From: Dactylis glomerata
Lineage: Eukaryota; Streptophyta; Magnoliopsida; Poales; Poaceae
NCBI GenBank assembly: GCA_007115705.1
Contig: QXEO01000143.1
Location: forward strand, 7,113,434-7,177,433
DNA: 64,000 nt
Direction of reading: 5' to 3'
Part shown: positions 55,301 through 64,000 of the stretch, piece by piece
Layout: every line of letters starts with the position of its first letter
Numbering within the stretch: position 1 is the first letter of the stretch
Notes under the pieces: generated by a model
The model's database searches: none
Seen by the model: the letters and a program-made list of their open reading frames with translations, nothing else
Told to the model about the DNA's origin: nothing
Translations under genes and position numbers: made by a program

Positions 55301-58211
55301 GTCAACCACATGTGGAAATACACATCCACACCTGGCGAGGAACATGTGGTTTTGGACATGGTTGGGTGTCATTCATCACAATGTCCTGCGGTTCCTCACG
55401 GCACTTAGACCTGATTGTCGACCACCATCCATCTTACTACCAAATATGGAACTAGTGCACCAGAATCATCTAACCTCGCTCTAAGATTTTGACTAGATGG
55501 TCCTCGCTTTCTCTCAGTGAGTTGGACCATTGCAACACGAAAAGGCTATGTTCGCTTCTTCCTGAAGGAAACAAATCGCCGTGTCCGTCTTCGCCTAGCA
55601 GGGTCACTGGAGATCAGATTGGGACCGGAATTGGGCAGCAGCAGGACCAACTCTAAAGTGAGGTCGACGTGCTAAACTGCTACTAATGTGTCAGGTAAAT
55701 TTACTGGTTAATTTCCCATGTGTTGTTGTGCAGCTATTTCAGGAATGAACTGTGTATGAGGTTCTTAGTTGCTTGGTGTGGAATCAATTGTTGCATTGCC
55801 AAATCGTGTTTCGCTCGCAGTCCCATTGAATCAGACCGTGAGGTCACATCAGAGAGATCATCCGAAAGACCACGGTACAGGGATGCTATCAACGTGGAGA
55901 TAGAATGAGATTTGGTAAGACTTGGAGTCTAATCTCATTCAGGTGGCTGAGCTTAAAATTTTGTCTCCATGTATATCATGGAGATTCTCTTCTCCTGAGC
56001 TTATCCACGACATCCCTTGCAAAATGACAACGGCTAGCTTGTTACAGGTATGCTTTGCGTGTTGCTTCTGATATCAAATCTCTAAACCTGTAATTTATCA
56101 TTGAGGCTTGACCCATAGAATCCACATGGGATCCACATGGAGTATCCAACATCATCAAAGAATTTTTTCAATTCTAGAATCATTTTTGTGATGTCGGCTT
56201 GTTTTTTTTTTCTAAATGATGATGATCAAAGCCAGTTGTTGCTGTCAGTTTGCGCTCTTTCAGAAGAGTGCTTGCTTGCTGTCGGTAGAACAAAATGCTC
56301 ACTATCGTGGTCCAGCTCAGGTGCATGTTTCTTGCACGGACTATGTCCATTCACAGGAAGATGCATTGGCTAGAACCAATAAAAGAACAATAAAATAGGT
56401 TCTAAGGCATGTCAAAATTATTTTTTTCCACATAAAGCTTCCAAGGAAACAAAAAGATTAGCTACATTTCTCTGAACCATATGGTGTGTTCAAACTAAAT
56501 TATGATATGACTAGGCTCATAAGATATTCATAATCCTAACGAATCATATTCTTATTCGGTCCTAGAAAGCTGCTTTTACTAAAAACAGTGGAGTGAGCCC
56601 CAGATGCATGGATAGATGCCCCCCACTAATAAACCACTGTGCTGAAAGCAAGATCTAGTTCTACATTCCATCAAAGCTAATGTTTGATCGGGACAAACTA
56701 ATGGCCGCACATGCCAAAAGCTACATGCCTAAAGAAACCAAAACAAAATGTTCAGTAGATGCGAATGCTGCCTAAAATTTTGCGCGTCAGGGCATAGGTC
56801 GGAACAAATCTCACCAACCAACATGCATCATGATGAGTAATCACATGGCAGATTTATACGAGAGAAAAAATAATAACGATCGGGAGTTCGGGACACGTAC
56901 GTACTTACCGAGATCGGCGGCGGCGAGGCGGACGTAGAGGTCCTGGCCGTAGTTGGGGTACACGCGGAGGTCGGCGAGCTCGCCGGTCCACATGACGCAG
57001 CCGCGGTGTCCCGACGCGGCGCTGAGGTTGGCGCTGGCGTACGCCGTGCACGAGCAGTTCCCCAGGCACCTCGCCCTGCAGTCCGCGAGGCTGGCGCCGA
57101 AGTCTACCACGGCGGTCGTCGTGTCGGGCACCTTGGCGTGCGGCACCACGGCGAACCCGTCGGTGCCGTTCCCGCAGTCGAGCGGCGTCGCGCGCGCGCA
57201 CCCGGCGCGGTTGTCGCGCAGCGCCCAGGCCTCCGGCGACCGCGGCGCGAACCCGCGGAGGCACGAGCACACGGGGAAGCCGTTGGTGTCGCACTTCCCG
57301 TTGGGCCCGCACGGGTTCACGGCGTCGCACTGGTCCTTGGGCGCGTACCAGTACATGTTCCACGCGCCGGCGGCCCACACCCAAGTCCACCGCTGCAGCA
57401 GCCCGCCGGCGGCGCCCGTGCTGTTCAGCGCCAGCCGCGAGACCAGGCTGGAGTTGGCCACCTGGAAGCTGTAGGTCACCTCCTTCGGGGTGTTGACGAA
57501 GCTGAAGCTGAAGCCCGTGTAGGTGGCCGTGTCGGGGACGCCGGTGAACTGGAGCCCGTCCCAGGGGCCGGAGCGCCACACCTTCTCGGCCCCGTTCCAG
57601 ATGAACACCTCTGGGTCGCCCGAGGTGTCCATGGCCGCGACCACCGGGCCGGGGGACGGGTCGGAGGGGCTCGTCCACGCCGTCAGCGTCATGTTGGCTC
57701 CGGTGGCGAAGTCCATCCCGACGCGCATCCCCGGGATCAGAGTATCGGTGGGGTGATCGAACCCCTGCCACGCCACGCGCCCACTTGCGTCGGAGACGAC
57801 CAGGTTGCCGTCGTCCCGTATCCGCGCCGTGCACTCGCCGGCGCCCGCACCCAGCGCCGGGGAGACGGACCAGACCACAGTGGAGTTGCCGTCGGTGACG
57901 GCGAGCGTGCAGGAGGCGGAGACGGACAGGGTCGCGCCGGCGTTGTCCTCCACGGGGCCTGGGACTGGGTCTGCGCGGTTGGCGACCCAGACGACGGTGC
58001 GGACGGAGACGCGGGCGTACCAGACGCCGACGTAGGTATTGTTGGAGCCCGGCGGGGTGAAGAAGCCGAGCACGAAGCTGCCGCCGCCCGCCGAGACCAG
58101 CGTGTCGTTGCCCCTCAGCGGTTGGCCCGGAGAGATGATGTCTCGGGCGTGGGAAGACGACGAGAGCATCAACAGCAGCAGCTGGACGAGGCAGAGCCGC
58201 TGGCTGGCCAT
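52327..58211 (-). CDS. G-type lectin S-receptor-like serine/threonine kinase, 7 exons, 842 aa
   Basis: Exons on minus: 58211-56909, 54144-54013, 53870-53695, 53512-53302, 53218-52981, 52884-52734, 52644-52327. All six introns are GT-AG, and the lengths sum to 2529 nt in one frame ending TAG. Exon 1 encodes a signal peptide (about 1-22), a bulb-lectin domain with VVWVANRADP, an S-locus glycoprotein region with WRSGPWDGLQF, an EGF-like CDAVNPCGPNGKC segment and a PAN domain (CRARCLGNCSCTAYA). Exon 2 holds the membrane span (about 448-468) followed by RRKR. The kinase begins near 522: GEGGYG 528-533, Lys549, HRDLK with Asp646, DFG with Asp664, APE 691-693, thus an RD kinase with all key residues. 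The tail resembles the S-domain RLK C-terminus (SMTITIIEGR). It is predicted to sit in the plasma membrane and phosphorylate Ser/Thr on ligand perception; ligand unknown. Family members act in defence, stress or self-recognition. This is the only intact gene in the window. Confidence 0.9.
54145..56908 (-). other. Large first intron of the receptor kinase gene
   Basis: 2764 bp, GT (56908-56907) to AG (54146-54145, preceded by ttcttgcac). It separates the whole ectodomain from the membrane span. Related SD1-type genes usually have a short first intron. No transposon ends or coding frames with homology were found inside, so the origin of the extra length is unclear. Confidence 0.75.
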
Positions 58212-58283
58212 CGCCGCGGGGAGCGCAGCGGCTGTACGAACTACAGAGTGTAGCTGTTAAGCTCGCGGCATCCTTCTGACTAA

Positions 58284-59154
58284 GAGCATCTCTAATCGTA
58301 GCCCTTAAAATGCCGTAAATCCTGATTACAGACCCGTACTCGTTTTTTATGGTTCCAAAATCCGCGTGTACTCGGAACCGTAAATAGAAATATTTGTTTT
58401 TAAGGGCCGGGTTACGGTCACTGATCGGTGCCGCGGTCCGAACTAAACCTATCAACAGTGAAATTAGATGAATCTTTAATACTTGGCATACATCATTCAA
58501 ACAGCAAAAATCCACATAGTTGCATTCGCAAATCATTCACATTTGATGACATAAAAAGAGACCACCACCGTCGAATCATGAAGTTCATGCAATAAAAATG
58601 TTGCCGTCACCACCACCATCGGCACCAAGACCGGCACCACCACCACCCGACGGCGGCGCTATTGCGGTGGCAGCCCCGGTGACAAGGTGCGTGCCCGCGC
58701 GCTTCCTCTTCTTGAGGACGGTGGCGCCCGACCAAGTCGCCGGCGTGGCGGGAGCCACCAATGACGTGGGAGCCACCATCTGAGGGCGCGGGGCCTAGGC
58801 GGCCGCGGGCAGGACCTCGGACGGGTCCATGACATCGATTCCGGTGGGGGTGGCACCGAAGACGAGCAAGACGGCAGAATCAGCGACGGCGGCAGACGCG
58901 GGGCCTGGGAGAGGGAAGAGGCGAGAGCTGAAATGTCCCTCCCGCCAATTGTCGGATGGGATATAGGTTGCCCTACGGTTTGCCCCTTTGGCCCGATGTT
59001 GTTCAGTATCGCGCGCGGAACCGAACTTGGCCCATAAATTTTTTACGGTTTTCAGCCGTTTACAGTTAGTGATCGGCGCCTGAAACTGAACTAGAAACCA
59101 TAAACGGCAGTTATTATATGATTTCGGGCTTTTTAAAGGCTCAGTTAGAGATGC
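58284..59154. mobile_element. Harbinger-like element abutting the kinase gene promoter
   Basis: Left gagcatctctaatcgtag and right (minus) gcatctctaactgagcc termini, with taa at 58281-58283 and 59155-59157. Its left end lies about 70 bp upstream of the kinase start codon, inside the expected 5' UTR or core promoter. The interior has GC-rich minus frames (58779-58585, KKRKRAGTHLVTG; and 58856-58659) that could be the decayed N-terminus of a Harbinger-associated ORF; a stop at about 58796 breaks the longer reading MDPSEVLPAAA. No transposase. Confidence 0.7.
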
Positions 59155-59195
59155 TAATTTTTACATCATACCATAAATACTAATTGAATTTACTA

Positions 59196-59430
59196 CTCCC
59201 TCCATACCGGATTATGGGCAATTACGCACTTAATTTAAGAAAAACATTGACCATTAATTTTGGTCAAAAAATATGAGATATATGACATAAAAATTATACC
59301 ATTGGATTCATATTCAAAAGAACTTTTGAACGATATAATTTTTGCATATACCTTATACTTTGTTAATAAAAATTAATGGTGAAAGTTTTTCTTAAAGTAC
59401 GTAATTTTCATTATTCTGGTATGGAGGGAG
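59196..59430. mobile_element. Stowaway MITE (235 bp)
   Basis: Ends ctccctccataccggattatgggcaatta and, inverted, ctccctccataccagaataatg, with TA at 59194-59195 and 59431-59432. Same family as 44448-44684. Confidence 0.95.
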
Positions 59431-59432
59431 TA

Positions 59433-60340
59433 CCATCTATTTGAATAAAGCAAACATAAAGTCTTAAATAACAATCATATCATAAATGTTGGGAGAGCAT
59501 GTGTTTTTGTTGTTATTCCAAGTTCTGCATCATATGAGACGATTAGACTTGCTTTCCATATAAGGTCTAATCCTGAAGAATCTTTTTATGTTTGGGGTTA
59601 GTGTTTAGTAGACGCAAGACTTGGATTTTATGGCATATAACCAAACTTACCCCTAGAAGACCTATAGGTGCAATTCCAAGTTAAGTATCACAAATTTTGA
59701 AAAGGCATATATTATAGTTATCGGGCTAGATTGCAACCTTCTTGATTTATTTTATACCATGCAATAATGTAATTGGTTGTTATTCTTCTGTTTTTAATAC
59801 TATGTTGCTATTGATTTGACTCGACACTTCCCTATAAGGGACATTATTGTCAAGTATTATAAACCTTTAGCGAGCAAATAATGAAGTTAGTTCCCAAGAG
59901 CATATGCTAACGGGGAAACAAATGGTGTTACCGGTATAGAAAATTGATTATTTACTCCTATCGATATACATGTTTATGTGCAAATCAAAGTGATAGGTGT
60001 TGTGGCCGAGGCAAAAAAAATGAAATTTGGTGCTGGAAATGTCTCTTTAAGGTCCGGATTTTGTTTACTTTTTCTAGGAGACGACATGCGCCTTGAATTT
60101 ATGAGGGGTTTGCTTCCATAGACCCCCTCCTCCAAACTCAATGACATCAACGGTGAAGATTAAATCGTATATGTTTGGTCTTTAGTTGATTTATAAACAA
60201 GATTTAAAATCTGTATTATAAGTATAATATTATTAGATTTTTATATGCTTTATAGGATCGTATGACGGATAGAAGAATATCAACCTTTGGCATGTTCCAT
60301 GGGAGCGTCGCCATAGCTGGTGCTCTGCAAGTCTAGAGCC
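59433..60340. other. No recognisable gene or element
   Basis: AT-rich intergenic sequence. No frame with homology, no clear termini. Confidence 0.45.
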
Positions 60341-60344
60341 CCAG

Positions 60345-63300
60345 CATACCACTGCATATTGTAGTATACAAGTCGTTGACATAACACTCGTGAAGTACCA
60401 ATTCACAAATATTACATCCCTCGGAGTGGTACAACAAAAACATAGCGGTCTTTATTTAAGCACTGAATATTACAAGCCATAATGTTACAAAGGACTCCAG
60501 TTCCTCCTCGGTCCAAAGAGGAACACTAAATGGTTCTAAGTTGATACTACAAACCTTGGCTACAAATGAAAGTAGTAAACTAAACATGATGCCCAACTCT
60601 AGTCGCTTTATTCTAGGGGTTCGGTGCGACCAAAGTTTCTATCCTATGACTCTAGGTGTCGGCTTCCTCTTCGAGTCCTTCGTCGGGACCATAGGAGATG
60701 GTGTAGTCGATGCTTTCGACTCCTCCTGATAGATCCGATTCTTTGTAGTAGACCTCCTCGTAGTTCTCCGGGCTTCCTTCGGTTTCTTCAAACTGGCCCT
60801 CCGAGTCTAAGCAAGGGTTAAAAGGGAGTGGGGTGAGTAACGAGCATTAACCAACAAGTTCATTTAATAGCATAGAGGTGTTTGATGCACTAGCTACGAC
60901 CATAGACTAGAAAGTCTTAGGCCAAATGCAGTTTTTATAATCATTTCTTCAAAGGTTGATTTTATTCAAAGAACTATGTCCGTCAGTCTTCACATGTTGA
61001 TTAGAGCTTCGATGGGCTCCTTTCCTGCCGTGTTCGTAGCTCCTTCCCGGAATAGGGAGTATCTTGATACTTTTTGTATACTCTGCAGAGGTGGTCACTT
61101 GTACCCATAGGAGATCAACGCTTTGCTGCACGACCGGGTGTACTTCCCGTCCATACTTCCTTGGTATGTGGCCCAGCCGTTGATCCGAGCCAATCACTGT
61201 TCCTTCCCGCGACCGTGCATACCCACCCTTTTGAGGCTCCAACTTCGGTTCGCTACCCTCGCCGGTCTACACTTTGGTAGTTTCCGACCTCGGCACACTT
61301 GCCCTTTCGGACAATGAGTTACCCCCACCGGTTTGGTTACGCGCTTTGGGTAACACCGGCCTCGGCACTCTACCCCCGTCGTTGCCGCAATCCATCATAG
61401 ACCGCTAGAATCGTGAAATCATTAGGGGGATTCCACCCATCCCGAAGCTCTGCGCAGGGAGACAACTGCTCCGAAACGGCGCGTCCGTTGATATGCATGA
61501 GGGAAAAGATACAGCTGACTCTTCCGTCCCATTCCAGACCCTATGGTTGACCGTATTTTACGGCACAAGAATCACTGGCGACATTAGTTATTAGTCCTAG
61601 GTGAACATTCCCGTTACAGTGGGACCTCCACCATACTCTTACCATGGTCCCACTGCCCACCTTCCTAGGTCAACAACCACCATGGTTGCTAACCACTAGT
61701 CATATTCATTCAAAAAAAGCAGAACCTTTGATTTTAAATGCAATCATCATAATAATACCACCGGTATATTTGCAAGTACTTTGTTAAAGATAAACAAGAG
61801 ATATGAGCAAGAGTGAACTTGCGTGCAAACTGCAAGGTAGTGCAGTTGGATTTGTTGAAGTGACCCAGGACCTCGGGTTCTGAAAAACAACATCATTGTC
61901 CGATAAGGGCAATGGTTAAAGATTCAAATAATGCATGCCTTTAAGGTGTGTGTGTGTTCCCCTTTATACCCCCCAGAAGTGTTTCATTCTTATCCTAGGG
62001 TTTATATACTCCTTTTATGATTTTAAAGAGTATATGGTATCAATTGCTTCATTCAAGAATATTCTTCAATATTCTGGAATGGAGTTCAATTTTGATAATG
62101 AGTTCTATTCTAATTAGGTTTTTCTTAGATATTTCACAACTAGAGAAAAATTCTTTTAAAGTTCTCTTTCCTATTATTTTTATTGGGGTGATTTATTAAA
62201 AGTGTATATACCCTAATTATGAATTTATCAGAGTATATATTAGGTGAAATTCATTCAAGAATACTAAGGACCAATTTTTGAATGAATTTACTTGATTTTA
62301 TTTCAAGAATGTTATTTCCCTTTTTACTTTCTCATTTAAACCATTTCTAGAGGTTTTTCCTTTAAAAGAAAACTTCATAAGTCAATTATGAATAAATCTT
62401 CTCTTACTCACAAAATCACTATTTATGTGATTAAAAGGTCAAAATCATTTAAAGTTATTTTTGCAAAAATCAAATTTATTTTCCTGCTTTGAATTGGGTG
62501 TTAAAAGGTTTTTCTAAAAACTTCTTTATTTTATTCCAATTTCTGTTTTTAAATTCTGATTAAAAACCTCACCCTCTCTCTCTCACTCTCTGCCAGACCT
62601 GGCCCACTTGTCGGGCCGGGCCCACCTATCAGCGCCAGCCTACCTGGTCGAACCGGACCAGGTGGCTCGTTCAGCCCGACCGGTCGCACCCCCCTCGCTC
62701 ACTCGCGTCGTCTTCCCCGCGCTCTCTCTGGCGACTGCATCGACTCACCGCCGCCGCGCTCGATTCCGACGAGCTCCGCTGGAGTCCACCGCCGAGATGG
62801 TGACCAATCGATAGATCAAGCGACGGCGATTCCGCCTGTCCGCGAGATCTTGTCGATTGCCCCCCCGGACGCTCTCATCCCCTTCACCTCCGAAGCTCTG
62901 GATCTTGGCCATGGCGACCTCGAGTTTGATCTCGAGCTGCTTGGCCCTGTCCTCGGCGAGATCTGGTGCTTGGCGAGTTAGTTGTTTCGCCGATGTGTCG
63001 TCGGCGACTTCCCCTGGCTTGATGCCGTCGTGGCCGCGTGGGCACTACCTCGCCATGCCACGGTGGTATCTCCTGGGTGTCGAGTAAGTGTCTCTCCTCC
63101 ACTACTCCCCTCTGTTCTTCTCTGTACCCTCCTGGAGTTTGCTCCCCTCCTGGAGTTTGCTCCATGCCCTCCTGGAGCTTGCTCTGCTCTGGTCATGCCC
63201 ACCTGGAGCTTGCACTAGCCAAGCTCACCTGGAGCTTGTCCTGGCCATGTTTCCCTATCTCTGCTGCACTGGGGTTTCTCCCCAAGCTTGCACTTGTGCT

Positions 63301-64000
63301 GTGATATCAAGCTGGCTGTGATGTGTGTTCTTAAGCTCCATGATCACTCCTTGTCCAATTAGCTGGCTGTTAAAGCTTGATCATGTTTGTCTTAGCTGCT
63401 ACTGTTAGTTTCAGTCACAGCTTCAGTTAACTCTGTTAACTGAAACTTGCTGATCCAGTTAATTGAATGTTATGGTGGCCTTTTACTGTTAAATTCTTCA
63501 GTTACTGCTGTTGCTTGATTAGTTAAAATCTTGCTAGTGGCTAGTCTTGATTAACCTGATCAAGTGCATGGATAACTATGTGTTAGTTATTTTTGAATGT
63601 TGCTGTAAATTGGCTTGTGTTGTTAATAGTCTCACTGCACTTTCTTGCAGTGCTTCTGTTGTGCTGATATAGTGATGCAACTTGTTCTGTTGAGCTTGGT
63701 TATTCCAAGCTGTGATGCAATCTTCCATGCCTGTTGTTATGGCTCTTGCAGTAGCTTTTGGCTAACTGCTTCACTGTGATGCCTCCTTGAGGTGTTCACA
63801 GTTACTGTGGGTGTTAAGTTGGTGTTCTTTAGAGTAGATCACCCTCTATGGTGGTCTGCTGGTGGCTTAACTGATTGGAAGTGTCCCTTTCCACTTTTCC
63901 CAGATGCTTAACTGAACTTGATCAATTTTTATTGACAAAGCTGATGGTTTTCTAGGTTTAGGCCTTAGTCTTGTTAGCTAGGCAACCCATGTGCCACTCC
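60345..64000 (-). mobile_element. Probable long non-coding LTR of another retrotransposon
   Basis: 3.6 kb with no supported gene. On minus, tagtgggtatgc-like sequence at about 60345-60358 (plus: gcataccact) resembles a decayed tRNA-iMet primer site of the kind at 23064-23078, placing an LTR end near 60365. The interior mixes a mid-GC stretch (61000-61700), an AT-rich stretch (61940-62570) and a GC-rich leader-like part (62580-62900), like other multi-kilobase Triticeae LTRs. No second LTR or target duplication is visible, so the call is tentative. The frames at 62608-63321 are unrecognised. Confidence 0.35.
63128..63245 (+). repeat. Degenerate tandem repeat of a cctggagYttgc motif
   Basis: Variants of 'cctcctggagtttgctcc' or 'cacctggagcttgc' occur about six times at 16-30 bp spacing. 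Translations of all three frames give short Pro/Leu/Ser repeats with no known domain. Confidence 0.7.

Noticed and set aside
56905..58536. Very long frames of 543 codons (minus) and 415 codons (plus, 57006-58253) over the kinase exon 1.
   Set aside because: They are shadows of the GC-rich exon 1. Only the frame from 58211 shows lectin, EGF and PAN motifs and joins correctly to the downstream exons.

Overview
The window looks like nuclear DNA of a grass of the wheat/barley group (Triticeae). The evidence is nested Ty3/gypsy LTR retrotransposons with 1.5-3.6 kb LTRs, CACTA, hAT-like and Harbinger-like DNA elements, several Stowaway MITEs flanked by TA, L1-type LINE fragments, and one intron-containing plant receptor kinase gene. 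No bacterial or organellar genes were seen. Everything here was read by eye from the sequence. Repeat classes follow visible termini and target-site duplications (TSDs); repeat family names are not asserted.

Layout. 1-2812: the LTR end of a minus-strand retrotransposon sits inside the broken gag of a second minus-strand gypsy element, whose own LTR ends at 2812. 2813-6774: low-copy DNA with gene relics, including a universal-stress-protein-like fragment, that reappears in diverged and rearranged form at about 43.4-50.7 kb. 6778-35864: one Harbinger-like terminal-inverted-repeat element (TSD TAA) carrying a decayed AP2/ERF-like ORF. That ORF is split by a large Athila-type LTR retrotransposon (8154-35104, TSD ggccc). 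The retrotransposon in turn carries a Stowaway MITE in its 5' LTR, a CACTA element after its pol region, and two further LTR elements in its 3' LTR: 18998-26683 with giant LTRs and no coding capacity, and 26806-34002 with a single ORF of unknown function.

35.9-52 kb: intergenic DNA with MITEs, hAT-like elements, a second small CACTA element, LINE tails, and a roughly 1 kb-armed palindrome (about 41.39-45.03 kb) built from the low-copy sequence that also occurs at 2.8-5.3 kb.

52327-58211 (minus): the only gene that appears intact, a seven-exon G-type lectin S-domain receptor-like kinase of 842 predicted residues. All six introns obey GT-AG and the reading frame closes across all seven exons. 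A Harbinger-like element begins about 70 bp upstream of its start codon, followed by a Stowaway MITE. 59.4-64 kb: no convincing gene; 60.3-64 kb resembles the long non-coding LTR of another retrotransposon.

Apart from the receptor kinase, the content is almost entirely selfish DNA and gene relics. The points most worth following are (i) a GC-rich inverted repeat just upstream of the core promoter in LTRs of two distinct retrotransposon families, repeated in front of an internal accessory ORF; (ii) an LTR that has swallowed a copy of its own tRNA-Asp primer-binding site; and (iii) the palindromic locus, which could produce long hairpin RNA.
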